Assembly: GCF_001640025.1 (NCBI RefSeq)
Contig: NC_031673.1
Location: 434,001-498,000, forward strand
Origin: Sugiyamaella lignohabitans
Taxonomy: Eukaryota; Ascomycota; Dipodascomycetes; Dipodascales; Trichomonascaceae
Length of the DNA stretch: 64,000 nucleotides
Reading direction: 5' to 3'
Under the pieces are notes generated by a model. That model did not search any database. It was not told where the DNA came from and saw only the letters and a program-made list of their open reading frames with translations. Positions 21,674 through 31,593 of the stretch are shown here, in pieces; position 1 is the first letter of the stretch; each line of letters starts with the position of its first letter. The position numbers and the translations under genes are program-made.

Positions 21674-22630
21674 TTACTTGATGTACCTGTCCATGAATTT
21701 TTTATGAAAGTCTGATCTCAATAGATCATTGATAAGTTCCTTCTTCGGCTCAGACTGGTTAGCAGCCAGACTCGATGCTTGATTTTTAAAAACAGTATCT
21801 TCCATCCAGCTTCGCTTGACTGCAAACGAATCTTTACCATCCTTTGTGGCTGGGTTCATCAATGGATTTCCGTATGCAATTTCACGCTCTCGCTCTTCTT
21901 CAGCCTTTCGAGCAGCAATCTCTTCTAAACGTTGCTTTTCTAATGCCTTTTCTTTTTTAATCTTTTCTAGTTCTCTCATCAGCATGACAGTTTCGTCCTC
22001 TTCGTCATCATCGTCGTCATCGTCATCTTCATCTTCGTCATCATCGTCGTCTTCATCTTTTTCCTCATCATCGTCGTCGCCATCAGAATCACTATCAGCA
22101 TCGATATCCTTATATTTTTCGAGGATCCGACGTCTGTACTCCTCATCCTCATCTTCATTCCTCGCCTTACTGTCGTATCCATCTGTATCACCGACATCAC
22201 TATCTGACTCGTCTTCAGGAATATTTTCGTTATTCTTCTCTTCGTCTCCATTATGTAAACTATTACTAGTCTCATCTCCTTTCAAAAGAGGCACTGACTT
22301 AGATACACTTCCATCAGAGATCTCTCGTCGTTTTCGACTGCTCCCAACATCAGCAGCCTCCTCTTCTTCAGCATCGTACTCCACAAGTCCACGCTTTTTC
22401 CCATTACTCTGCTTTGACTCATTTTCAGCAAGTAAAAGCTCTCGTTTAAAATCTCTCTTCCCACCATCGGTTCCATGAGCATCAGCGTCAGCAGCACCAC
22501 CTTGGCCCCTTTTCCTGAACTTCAGTTGGGTATGTGCTGGCAGCATTCGCGTGTGCACAATCGACCCCGAGATCTGGGTATTCTTCTGACCCCTCGCAGG
22601 GTCAAACGTAGGTCTATGAGCCGTAGTCAT
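21674..22630 (-). CDS. CWC15: Pre-mRNA splicing factor Cwc15 (Cwf15)
   Basis: The 318-aa protein opens with [14 protein letters not shown], the invariant Cwc15 start, followed by [13 protein letters not shown]. It ends with a conserved block rich in [13 protein letters not shown] and [17 protein letters not shown]. Cwc15 belongs to the Prp19-associated (NTC) part of the active spliceosome. The centre is strongly expanded by acidic tracts (about 95-230), including a run of more than 25 Asp/Glu, making the protein longer than most homologues. It is encoded by one exon. The antisense strand is open only because of the acidic repeat. Confidence 0.9.
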   Translation of the reverse strand: MTTAHRPTFDPARGQKNTQISGSIVHTRMLPAHTQLKFRKRGQGGAADADAHGTDGGKRDFKRELLLAENESKQSNGKKRGLVEYDAEEEEAADVGSSRKRREISDGSVSKSVPLLKGDETSNSLHNGDEEKNNENIPEDESDSDVGDTDGYDSKARNEDEDEEYRRRILEKYKDIDADSDSDGDDDDEEKDEDDDDDEDEDDDDDDDDEEDETVMLMRELEKIKKEKALEKQRLEEIAARKAEEEREREIAYGNPLMNPATKDGKDSFAVKRSWMEDTVFKNQASSLAANQSEPKKELINDLLRSDFHKKFMDRYIK

Positions 22631-22771
22631 TCTTTCTTTCGTCCAAACAAAACTTTACTTGAAGAGAAAGTGCAATGCGATTCATGTCGCTATCATTGCA
22701 TTTTGTCTATCACATAAAATCAAGTTGAAGCCGCATCCTGCAAGGGTCCTAACGGCGAGATCAGGGTCTCT

Positions 22772-22908
22772 GCCTCCGGCGGCTGGGGCCCTGCCCCAGA
22801 CCCCGTAGCTCCTCTCGCTTTGCTCGAGTCGTTTCCGTGGTCGGTCCTAGCCATCTCCTGTGAAGCAAGAGCTACGGGGTCTGGGGCAGCGCCCCAGCCG
22901 CCGGAGGC
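22772..22908. repeat. GC-rich inverted repeat, two arms
   Basis: Left arm loop CCT, right arm loop GCG (read on the plus strand CAGCGCC). It lies between the CWC15 start and an unresolved minus-strand gene whose open frame runs into the right arm and stops inside the element. Confidence 0.93.
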
Positions 22909-23546
22909 AATGACCCCCCCTTCCCTTCTTACGGACCCAACTGGTACTCTTCGACTTCACTGAAATGGTCTTGAGACTCGAGATTGGTCCGCGGCTGATG
23001 GTTGAAGACTGGCGTTCTGAGGTTGGCAGCAGGGACGGGTTGCTGATGCCGATGACTCGATCTGCAGCATCGTTCGAGAACAGCTTTTTCCGCGGAGCAA
23101 GGCCGCATTTCCGATGATGACTGGGCGTAGTCTTACAAAGACTAATCCAAACCATGCAAAATTCACCATCGAACAGTGACTAACAATCAGCCATGAGACC
23201 CAACTAAATAGTAGTTCGACCAAATTCCCCGCAGAACTCGGCACTCAGACTCCGATACCAGCAGCTTCGTTTCGCAAAAAAACCCCAATTTATCCCAATT
23301 CCCACGAAAATCTTCTGCGAAGCAGAAGCCACGGGGTCTGGGGCGGAGCCCCAGCCGCCGGAGGCAACAGCCCAACCCGAAGAGATACCAGTCCCCCTGA
23401 AAAGGTGTCTCACTAACTCGGTCACGTCGATTGGTGCCTGAGTAAGCGGCATGCAGAAGATGAGATAAAGATTTGACAACCTGCAGGTCAGCTCGCCGCA
23501 CATCGGTATATGTCGGCTGGCCACAAGTTTGTGCATATGGGTTCAT
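22847..23546 (-). CDS. Possible two-exon gene of unknown function
   Basis: I do not recognise this one. An ATG at 23546, preceded by a TATA-like AT block, opens a 43-codon exon (23418..23546) ending at a GTTAGT donor. A frame-compatible second exon could run from 23179 (after TTGTTAG) to 22847, giving about 153 aa. Exon 2 has basic, Ser-rich sequence such as HHRKCGLAPRKKLFSNDAADR and ISRGPISSLKTISVKSK. The branch site is not CTAAC, which weakens the model, and the last ~20 codons lie in the GC repeat. Alternatives are a third exon, a pseudogene, or no gene. The predicted intron contains a single GC arm. Confidence 0.3.
23312..23365 (-). repeat. Single GC-rich hairpin arm
   Basis: Minus-orientation arm with inner stem CTTCTGCGAAGCAGAAG, a compensated variant of CTCCTGC/GCAGGAG (both sides changed). 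It falls in the proposed intron of the unresolved gene at 22847..23546. Confidence 0.9.
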
Positions 23547-25023
23547 CCGTCATTAGGGAACTGATATAAATAAAAATAGAAATCCGGTCAGAAAAGGTTT
23601 GTAGAGGTAATCACGTTATTAGGTTGTTTTGTTCTTCAGTGAGAGAACTTGAAATTATCAGAACAAAAATAAACAATTTTCGGTGGTATTCGAATAAGCT
23701 TGCTGGTAGGTTTGAAAGACACATTTGTCAGTTATCTATCTCTGGATTGATTATTGCTATATCGGTGTGGTTTCGCCGAAAACTAGTGTTTCACAAATTA
23801 CATTTCCGTCAAGCGGGGTTTTTCATAATTTGAAACAAAAAGTATAAAATAAAAGGTAAATCGCTGATAAGAGAGCACGTTTTTCATTTTAAAGTTGGAT
23901 ATTCTATTACTGCGAAAACTGCTGTTTTCTAATTTCATATTTTGTGAGCTCGGATACTTGTCGGTCTCTCGACACTTTTATGACGCAGGTATCTATCACT
24001 GTCACTTTTAAAGTCGGATCCGAAACTGGTTTCAGTTATTTCGCGTTTAAAGACAACAGCATATTTGCGGCTGTGATATCAAGTTTACTCGGGTCGTATT
24101 TTGAGTAGCAACTTGATTTGGATAATTTTGGGGTAATAATTTGATTTGTTTATTATCAACATTTTTGCGAGATTTATTTTTGGTTTGTGAGTTGCGAACT
24201 TGGGTATTTACAATCTGCGACCGCATACGGCTATTAAAACGGTGCTCATATCGCTTGGACCGCAAAACAGCCGTCTATTTCAAACCGCATTTCTAGGTAT
24301 TGCATTAGGACTGCAACTATTTAATATTCACGAGCCCACAATCTCCTCTGTTTAGAAGAGTATTTGGATTATTACCAGGTGAAGAATAGTTGAATCGACA
24401 ACAGCAATAGAACAGCTGAAGAACAGAAGAGATATTGGTAAGTAAAGTTGGTGCCAAGGAGTCATATTTGTGTAAGAGTCTTTGAGGGATCATTTCGACT
24501 AAGTTGGTCGTGATCGTAGATGTCTGGCCTGATTCTGTTAGATATTTTTCTAGTTCAAGGGTTGTACGGGATTTGAATTAACAAAGTTGCTAGATAAAGA
24601 GAGAGGAATAGATTAGGCCGATTTTGATTGATATCTTGTTCGACCTTGAAACTTTGGATATCTCTTAGTTGCGCTAGAGTCATATGGTATGAACATTCCA
24701 GATCATCGATAGCTAGAATTATTAAAACAGGTGAGGGTGGTAAAAAAACAATCTTAAACGGTGTAGAATAAGAGCCACAGAAAAAAATTCGACGAAGAAG
24801 CATTTAATCACGAGAGCCACGCGAGCTAGAGTAGAAGCTGTTTTTAGAGAGCGAGATCGCGTGTGTCAGCAGATCTATAGTCAATTTTCGATCATAAACT
24901 AGAGATCTTATTAGATTGGTGTCGATTTTAAAACAAGAAACCAAAGAACTCGGTGTTTCAGTCAACTGGATACCGGGATCGATTTACACATTACTTTGAG
25001 TTGATTTTCGCATACATAGCATA
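23547..25023. other. Long gene-free upstream region of the NBP2-like gene
   Basis: 1.48 kb of AT-rich sequence with no frame longer than about 80 codons and no recognisable protein. It probably holds a long promoter or leader for the SH3 gene. No GC arm. Confidence 0.5.
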
Positions 25024-26070
25024 ATGGCGGCCAAACCACCATCTCCAATAGCATCGTCAGCATTCCAGTCCGGAGCCTCGCATGATATTTCCGTTCTTCA
25101 AGATGTATTATCGGGCGTTTCGCAACCGCATGATAGCAAAACTGACGTTGTGAGTGAAAACCTGGATAGCAAACATCAGCAGTTGGAACACACTGACAAC
25201 GATAGCCCTGAGAATAACTCAGATGTTGCGCATCAGAATGTTGATGCAAAGGGTTCAGTTGTATATCAGGATTTAGAAGAAATTCCTAATTTTCACTCTG
25301 CTCTTTCATACGCAACTGTGCGTGATTTTGCATATCCTGAGTTCCATCCATTGCATTACGGAGTGCCGGAATTTGAACAGGCTAGTGGTGAGACAGATGA
25401 CGACGAAGATTACGAACCTACTTACGAATATAACGATACTTACGATGCTAATGACCCACATTCACATTACTATAATGACAAATCGGCCGGTTTTGAAGAC
25501 GGGCCACCATGGCAACAAGACTCTGACTTGAATTCTCCAGTTATTAAATCGCATGAAGTGGGTGATAGAATCAGTAAAGAATATCAGTTTTCAGTAGCAT
25601 CTGCTGATGAAATACATGGAAGGGCAGTAGCATTATTTGACTTTACCCCTGAAAATGATAATGAGGCTCCATTACAAGAGGGCCAAATAGTGTGGATTTC
25701 ATATCGACATGGCCAAGGCTGGCTCGTTGCCGAAGATCCTGAGACTGGTGAAACAGGTTTAGTACCTGAAGAGTACGTTCAGCTGCTAAATAGTATTTCA
25801 TATGAGGAGGATATTCTTCAAGACAGCAGCGAACCAGCTATTTATCAAAGTCCTGAGTCAGATAGTGAAGGGTGGGTCGATGAAGCAGAGCCCGAAGGTG
25901 ACGCAGCAGAACCAGCAACGGAACCAGTAGTAAAATCAGCATCAGATACAGACTATACTGACCTGAAAAAAGGAATTAAAGATTTGTCTTTAAGGGAAAG
26001 TGAAGAACATGAACATAACCAAACTGAACCTGAAACCGCTGAGGTATATTCTCAGGTCCCGTCTGAGTAA
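25024..26070 (+). CDS. NBP2: Nbp2-like SH3 adaptor protein
   Basis: The 348-aa protein has an acidic, disordered N-terminus and one SH3 domain at about 200-260: ALFDFTPENDNEAPLQEGQ, then WISYRHGQGWLVAEDPETG and GLVPEEYVQLL. The domain, with its GQGWLVAED insert and LVPEEYV end, is characteristic of Nbp2/Skb5. In yeast Nbp2 links the Ptc1 phosphatase to Pbs2 and other MAPK-pathway kinases, damping HOG and cell-wall signalling. The tail is acidic. ATG 25024 is the first in frame. Orthology to NBP2 rests mainly on the SH3 domain. Confidence 0.8.
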   Translation: MAAKPPSPIASSAFQSGASHDISVLQDVLSGVSQPHDSKTDVVSENLDSKHQQLEHTDNDSPENNSDVAHQNVDAKGSVVYQDLEEIPNFHSALSYATVRDFAYPEFHPLHYGVPEFEQASGETDDDEDYEPTYEYNDTYDANDPHSHYYNDKSAGFEDGPPWQQDSDLNSPVIKSHEVGDRISKEYQFSVASADEIHGRAVALFDFTPENDNEAPLQEGQIVWISYRHGQGWLVAEDPETGETGLVPEEYVQLLNSISYEEDILQDSSEPAIYQSPESDSEGWVDEAEPEGDAAEPATEPVVKSASDTDYTDLKKGIKDLSLRESEEHEHNQTEPETAEVYSQVPSE

Positions 26071-26378
26071 AACCTGATTCCACACCCCCATAAGACCCTC
26101 AAATTTTATAATCAAATAGCAGTTTTAGCCTCTGCTTTAATTGTTCATATCTGTCAACCACCATTCAGTCGTGGTCAAAATATTTATCTTTGTCTCACGG
26201 TAGTAAATCTAACGTCGAGTCTCCTGTAATCTAATTAATATCGATGCAATTATATTCTACTAGTCTTGATTTCTATCTCGCTCGTACACTTCAAGTTTGG
26301 TACGGTACATTACACTATTCTAACATAATAATAATATTTATATTACAATCCACTGAAAATGGAACAGAGGAATAGCTT
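26071..26378. other. Convergent 3' spacer NBP2 / ACL4
   Basis: 308 bp, AT-rich, between two convergent stops. Unlike many convergent pairs here it has no GC arm. Nothing else seen. Confidence 0.5.
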
Positions 26379-27458
26379 TTAGAGTTCTTCATCACTATCC
26401 AGGTCTTTCAAGTCGACCTTGTCGTCGTCATCCTCCATATCTTCATCTTCCTCTTCACTACTACTGCTAAAGTCGTCATCGCCGACTTCCGGCAATGTGG
26501 TCAGAAGCTCTTGAACACTGCTTACAAGCTCGTCATCCACTTCAACATCCCCAGTATTGGTAAGATTTAATAGCAGGGTCCAAGCATCACGAGCTCCAGC
26601 AATGTGTCTAGCAGCGATTCTTGATTTTGACTCGGCATCTGGGCCATCTCTAATCTCCTTATACAGTTCATTATGAGCAAGACCATTCAAATAGAAAGAG
26701 TCCACTACCTGATCGTCCATAACATGAATACGTTTAGTGACATCTAGGACATACTGATGTTGACCCATTTCCATCATATTTTGAGCCAATCTAATCAAAG
26801 AAGGAAGTTCGTCTATACTGCCATCGCCAACCGCTTGGAAGAGTTGCCAAGATCTCTCTAAAGCTTCTCTAGCATCATCATTTCGTTGTTGACTAATACG
26901 AATAGAGCCCAACATACTCCAGGACTCTGGAATCTCTTCATCAAGTAACAGGGCCTCAGCAATTAACTTTTCACATTGCGACTCGGCCTCTGGCTCCATA
27001 CAAAGGTCTGTCATCCACACCTCGATCATACCGCAGAGAGCTTCATTAATTTTTTTATGGAGCAGCTTGACTTGAAACTGCATCTGTAAATCATTATCAC
27101 CATTAACTTTACTGCTACTGGCCGCCTTGTTATTGACTTCTGTTAATGCATTTCTGAGACCGTGAAGACCTTTCTCAAACCACTTCAGACCCGGTTCACC
27201 ACCACTGAGCTGACCCAGCCATAAAAACTTTTCCATGCCGCCTTTGGATCCATCAGGATCAAGTTCAGCACATTTACTGAAGCACTCAAAAGCATTTTTA
27301 GGGTCACCATTTTCCAAATAGGCCTCACCGATCAAATGTAGAGCTTCGAGTTTCACATCGTCGGAGCTCTGAGAGTCGAGAACAGGCAGCGCCAATTCCA
27401 AGCACTTGGCAGCCTCTGAGCTCTCCAAAAGTTTACGAGCTTGCTGTACTGTGTCCAT
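26379..27458 (-). CDS. ACL4: TPR chaperone Acl4 for ribosomal protein L4
   Basis: The 359-aa protein is built of TPR-like helix pairs: EALHLIGEAYLENGDPKNAFECFSKC at about 40-65, and later AEALLLDEEIPESWSMLGSIRISQQRNDDAREALERSW. It ends in a highly acidic tail. This layout matches Acl4, which captures nascent Rpl4 and delivers it to pre-60S particles; the acidic tail is typical of ribosomal protein chaperones. ATG 27458 (MDTVQQ) is the start; the open frame runs 44 codons upstream but begins with TTG and encodes an unlikely hydrophobic extension. A TCACGTGA site lies about 135 bp upstream. Confidence 0.85.
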   Translation of the reverse strand: MDTVQQARKLLESSEAAKCLELALPVLDSQSSDDVKLEALHLIGEAYLENGDPKNAFECFSKCAELDPDGSKGGMEKFLWLGQLSGGEPGLKWFEKGLHGLRNALTEVNNKAASSSKVNGDNDLQMQFQVKLLHKKINEALCGMIEVWMTDLCMEPEAESQCEKLIAEALLLDEEIPESWSMLGSIRISQQRNDDAREALERSWQLFQAVGDGSIDELPSLIRLAQNMMEMGQHQYVLDVTKRIHVMDDQVVDSFYLNGLAHNELYKEIRDGPDAESKSRIAARHIAGARDAWTLLLNLTNTGDVEVDDELVSSVQELLTTLPEVGDDDFSSSSEEEDEDMEDDDDKVDLKDLDSDEEL

Positions 27459-27593
27459 TATAGCAAAAAAACAAAAAGAAAGAACAAAAAAGAAAGCAAA
27501 AATAAATAAATAGTAGGATAGTTTACAAATTAATTTTCCAAACTCCCTGTCAAAATAAAAATTTATGCCGATCTCAACATCAAAGTACAAATG

Positions 27594-27601
27594 TCACGTG
27601 A
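27594..27601. promoter_or_regulatory. TCACGTGA palindrome (bHLH / Cbf1-type E-box)
   Basis: A perfect 8-bp palindrome 136 bp upstream of the ACL4 ATG. Cbf1-like bHLH factors bind RTCACGTG in yeasts, and in several non-Saccharomyces species they act at ribosomal protein genes; a role for ACL4 is inference. Confidence 0.5.
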
Positions 27602-27666
27602 TGGTGAAGCTCTGAGACACACCCGCAAACTTGACTCTCGAACACATTCCGTCATTCCAGAGGAAT

Positions 27667-27721
27667 CTCCTGCGAAGCAGGAGCAACCAGGGTCTGGGGC
27701 GGAGCCCCAGCCGCCGGAGGC
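27667..27721 (-). repeat. Single GC-rich hairpin arm
   Basis: Minus-orientation arm with the CTCCTGCGAAGCAGGAG inner stem, 30 nt past the RLF2 stop and in sense orientation to it. Confidence 0.92.
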
Positions 27722-27751
27722 AGGTGGGTCGGAAAAATAGAATAAATTAAA

Positions 27752-30247
27752 TTAGTTACCAGCTAAAAATGGCGATGCCTGCCGCGTCGTAGAAGTGGAG
27801 TTGGTTGTGGGGGCTGTGAGGATGCCGTATTTGTCGGCAAATGGAGGGTTAATGACCCAGCGTTTGTCGTTTTCTTTGGCACCCACACGTTTTGCACATG
27901 CCTTGATAGTGTCTCGAATAGTGGATTTCGATACCGAGTTAAACTCAATTTTGAGGGTCTCGACGAGAAGTGTCTGGTTTTTGTCACTACCCTGAATTTT
28001 CGTGAGGAAATCTCGTAGAAGGTGGTCAGGAATAAGTTTTGCAGGTGTTGCTGTGGCAGACGATGTTGGCGATGCGGTCGATGGTAGAGCAGTCCCAACA
28101 GCAGTAGCTTCAGCTGGCGAGGAGGCCCAATAGTCTTTGAATGGATCAATAGATGCATCACCTTTAAGGTCTATTAGAAGTGCTGTTTCCATGTGATCAA
28201 AAATATGAGGCTCAGTTCCGTCATTCCAGGCTACCAGAGATGCAAGAGGTCCAATAATGCGACGACGGTTGGTGTTGGTTGGTGAACCTTCATCGCTGCT
28301 ACTTGAGGGGGTCGGGGTATCAGACTCATCTTCCACAAACCCAGCCATTTCATTGTCATCGTCGTCAGACTCGCTTTCATCTTCTTCTCCAATATCCTCT
28401 CCAATTTCCTCGTCGCCTTCTTCATTATCATTTACCCAGTCATAGTCACTATCATAGTCATAATTGATAGATAGCAGTGAGTTCCCCAATTCGACACGAG
28501 TAGTGTCAGGTATTAAATCTGTGGTAGAGACGAGAGTTTCGGGGTTCGTGTCTTGAGGAGCTATAAATCTTTTCCAGGGCTGAATAACCATTATTCTAGG
28601 TGTTGGTTTCGAAAAGGTACCAACATATGGTGGTCGAATATTCTCTGCGAACTTGAGATGTCGTCTCGGCAGTTTATTTAGAAGCTCCATTACCCTTGAT
28701 TCAGTGAGTGAGCCCGTGTTCATGAGTTGAATAATCTCAACTGTTGTCTTATCAGGTGAGAAACCTCTCTGTTGCTTGTTCGTCTTCAAAAAGATGTCAA
28801 TATCTGTCGATGGTAATTCGTTACGAGCGCGTTTCTCAATCCAAGAATCACGAGCACACAGAGTGGTATCGACTTTGATGTGGAAGGGAAGGAATATTTC
28901 GTCAAAGGTACACGGAGAGGTATTTAAATCAGCTTTCGACTCCTCTGTGGAATTTTCACTGCCATTGCTACTGCTCTCAACAGAGGCAGTGGATTCGCTG
29001 GCAGTTGATTTAGTAGCATTCAAAGAAGAGTTATTGGAATCGTCAATTATAGAAGACGAGAAACTTCTAGCTTCTTTCGACTCTGATGATCCAGCTGGAG
29101 TTTCAGCAGACGTTGGCTTTTGCACTTTTTTGAAGAATCGATCCATTCGTAACTGCTTTCGTTCTTCTTTTAGTCGTGCTTGCTCTTTGGCTTCTTCTTT
29201 TAATCTTTTCTCTTCCTCCTTTTGACGTCTTTCTTCTTCTTTTGCCGCTTCTTTTAATCGCTTCTCCTCTTCTTTTTGTCGTTTCTCTTCTTCTTTGGCA
29301 GCTTCTTTCAAACGCTTCTCTTCTTCTTTTAGTCGTTTTTCCTCTTCTTTCTGCCTTTTCTTCTCTTCTTTTTCTTCCTCTCTTCTCTGCTTTTCAGCCA
29401 TTTTCTCAGCCATCTTCTCAGCTTTTTTCTGCTGTTCAGCTTCTAGCTTTGCTAGGCGTTCATTCTCCTTGTCCAAACGTTCCTGTTCACGTTCTTCTTT
29501 AGTTTTGCCAATCTTTTGTTTTTTGTTTGGCCGTTCGGGTGAGGGTGTGGATTCTCCATCTTGTATTGTTGAAACTGGGATCATGCCAGATGGTAGAAAT
29601 GGAGGAGAGACCATATTGGGCGGTAGCATATGAGGTGGGATCATTTGAGGTGGGATCATATTGAGTGGAATAGTAGTTGGCGGAATAGCATTAGGAGAAA
29701 TCATATTAGCAGGAACCATACCAGGAGGAATCATATTTGGAGGAATCATGCCAGAAGCCAGCATATTCGTAAATATCATATTGGGTGGAGGAACCATATT
29801 AGGGGTCATCCCTTGTACATTCATAGGTACATTGTTGGGCATCATGACGATATTTTGATTTGCACCAGTCCAGTTTACTGGAGAATCCGACTGAGTTACA
29901 GAGGGATTTGTTTTCTGTGATGGAAGCTCGCTCTGCTTTGACGTGTCAGGGGCAGATGTTGTCGAACTCTCCTTAGCCTTCACAGTTTTATCCTTTGATG
30001 AACGTTCATGAGTATTACTTTCGATATTCGAAAGTGAACTGTCTTGATTCTTTGATTGTGAATTTTTTATAGGAATACCACTATTTTCTTGACCCTGACC
30101 AATATCATTATCGCGGTCTCGTTTGCAAAGCTTAGTCTTCACAGTTTCAACAGGGTCCCGCGGAGTCGCGTTGTCTATCGATTTTCCTGACACAATATTT
30201 GTGTCCTTAGGGGACATGGGCCCCGTTTTAGCTTGCAAACTTAACAT
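27752..30247 (-). CDS. RLF2: Chromatin assembly factor 1 large subunit (Cac1/p150)
   Basis: The 831-aa protein has a disordered N-terminus with Pro/Met/Asn-rich imperfect repeats (about 135-225), then a Lys/Glu/Arg-rich KER coiled coil (about 245-360). A PIP-like PCNA motif, QLRMDRFF, is at about 364-371. The CAF1A core at about 530-600 includes RPPYVGTFSK and IQPWKRFI, followed by a long acidic patch (about 610-650). A C-terminal winged-helix segment (about 750-815) has LLRDFLTKIQGSDKNQTLLVETLK. CAF-1 deposits H3-H4 behind replication forks through PCNA. The domain order is exactly that of Cac1. One exon; ATG 30247. Confidence 0.93.
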   Translation of the reverse strand: MLSLQAKTGPMSPKDTNIVSGKSIDNATPRDPVETVKTKLCKRDRDNDIGQGQENSGIPIKNSQSKNQDSSLSNIESNTHERSSKDKTVKAKESSTTSAPDTSKQSELPSQKTNPSVTQSDSPVNWTGANQNIVMMPNNVPMNVQGMTPNMVPPPNMIFTNMLASGMIPPNMIPPGMVPANMISPNAIPPTTIPLNMIPPQMIPPHMLPPNMVSPPFLPSGMIPVSTIQDGESTPSPERPNKKQKIGKTKEEREQERLDKENERLAKLEAEQQKKAEKMAEKMAEKQRREEEKEEKKRQKEEEKRLKEEEKRLKEAAKEEEKRQKEEEKRLKEAAKEEERRQKEEEKRLKEEAKEQARLKEERKQLRMDRFFKKVQKPTSAETPAGSSESKEARSFSSSIIDDSNNSSLNATKSTASESTASVESSSNGSENSTEESKADLNTSPCTFDEIFLPFHIKVDTTLCARDSWIEKRARNELPSTDIDIFLKTNKQQRGFSPDKTTVEIIQLMNTGSLTESRVMELLNKLPRRHLKFAENIRPPYVGTFSKPTPRIMVIQPWKRFIAPQDTNPETLVSTTDLIPDTTRVELGNSLLSINYDYDSDYDWVNDNEEGDEEIGEDIGEEDESESDDDDNEMAGFVEDESDTPTPSSSSDEGSPTNTNRRRIIGPLASLVAWNDGTEPHIFDHMETALLIDLKGDASIDPFKDYWASSPAEATAVGTALPSTASPTSSATATPAKLIPDHLLRDFLTKIQGSDKNQTLLVETLKIEFNSVSKSTIRDTIKACAKRVGAKENDKRWVINPPFADKYGILTAPTTNSTSTTRQASPFLAGN

Positions 30248-30870
30248 TGAGCTCCGAATGTCGTATTTTTGTGTATATACAGAAATCCAATAGCCGTCAA
30301 GTACTCACAAGGAAGTAGTTCTACTCACTGTTGATCTTTGACTTGCATTGGCGCTTCATACGCGTCAGATAATTACGCGTTTTTAATTTAGGTCAAGGGT
30401 AGAAACATAGATAAGATAACGATTCGGTTCTTATCATACTTGAAAGTTTACATTTTATTTGGTGATGATTTATATTAGTACTTATAAAGTATTTTGGTGA
30501 TCACTACCTGCTGAGCAGATTTTAAATTTTTTTTTTTGGGTTTAAAAAGGCTTTTCGAATTAGACTACATATTTAACTTCGGGATTGCAATTGTAACGAA
30601 CCACACAGGTTTCTCGTGTGGAAGTTTGCATCGTGAAGTGATTCCAACTTGTAGATAACTGCGTTCAGTATTTTAATAATCCAGTATCTCAAAGCTCTAC
30701 AAAACTTGACGGAATGGGAACTGTTTACTTAACAGCACAATTTGGTATAGATTTGGCAGTCTTGCTGAACAACCCTAAAACTTAAGCCCTAGTGCACTTA
30801 GCTTAGTGTGTATACCCATTACATCGTCAGCATCCTGTTGCTACATAACAGGGCCACTGTCTGACAAATG
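30248..30870. other. Intergenic upstream of RLF2
   Basis: AT-rich 620 bp with the RLF2 promoter. No gene, repeat or clear signal; possibly it also contains the unrecognisable 5' part of the transporter pseudogene that follows. Confidence 0.4.
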
Positions 30871-30874
30871 CTGC

Positions 30875-31300
30875 TTGTGGATGGCACGAAGAAACGGAGG
30901 GGTTCACTTGAACCCGAATCTCGACTTTATGCTGCTATAGTAGTGCTTACCTTCCACCAGCCGGGTTGTGGATGTAGGGAATAGGAGCAGATCATGGGAT
31001 CCATGGCCAGCTGTAGACGTCGGATACGGGTTCTCCACTGTAGGGCCGGCTCTTGGCCACTTGCTTGCCTACACATACGCTATGGAAACTGCTACCCACG
31101 AATCAGAGGCGATTCCATGGTTACAGCTACCGTGATCAGAAATTTCATTGGCGGTTTTATATTTGCTTACGCCATAACCCCTTGGATTGACACCGACGGG
31201 TACCAGAGCACATTCATTATCCTTAGAGTCCTCATAATCGTTCTGGCTGACATATGTTGCAATTATCCAGTTCGGAAAGTCGCTACGGCGAAAGTAAGCC
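30875..31300 (+). pseudogene. Decayed MFS transporter (DHA1-like) C-terminal remnant
   Basis: Recognisable MFS blocks occur in order but in shifting frames: ARRNGGVHL near 30880; EPESRLYAAIVVL near 30910; LPPAGLWM then a stop, near 30955; VGYGFSTVGPALGHLLAYTYA near 31020-31080; then, in another frame, NCYPRIRGDSMVTATVIRN and FAYAITPWIDTDGYQSTFI to about 31230. Together these match the last transmembrane segments of fungal 12-TM drug transporters. At least two frameshifts and an internal stop are present, and I see no 5' half. It is therefore a pseudogene fragment. It converges on the gene at 31594, and the GC inverted repeat follows its end. Confidence 0.75.
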
Positions 31301-31363
31301 TTGTCCCATTAATCAAATATATCTCTAACACTCTGCTTCTGCGTTTAACTCCCTATGAGGTCT

Positions 31364-31554
31364 GCCTCCGGCGGCTGGGGCTGCGCCCCAGACCCCATTG
31401 CTCCTGCTTCGCAGGAGATTGCTTCGACCGTAGCGCTCAGCTGCTGCTGGCAATTGTTTTCACAGTCAAATACACTAGATTCACTCCACGGTCCAAGCAA
31501 CCTCCTGCGAAGCAGGAGCAACGGGGCTGGGGCGCAGCCCCAGCCGCCGGAGGC
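31364..31554. repeat. GC-rich inverted repeat, two arms
   Basis: Both arms carry a TGCGCCCC-type loop and the CTCCTGC/GCAGGAG inner stem. The spacer is about 80 bp, longer than most. The right arm lies 39 nt past the peptidase-like gene's stop; the left follows the MFS pseudogene. Confidence 0.95.
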
Positions 31555-31593
31555 AGACCCGGCAACTCGCTAAAAGAAATATGAATTACAAAA

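Noticed and set aside
21816..22478. 220-codon Ser-rich frame antisense to CWC15
   Set aside because: It is the shadow of the Asp/Glu repeat; CWC15 on the other strand has conserved ends.
27459..27590. N-terminal extension of ACL4 with a hydrophobic segment
   Set aside because: It begins at TTG, lacks an ATG, and is encoded by A/T-rich promoter-like sequence; the MDTVQQ start fits the family.
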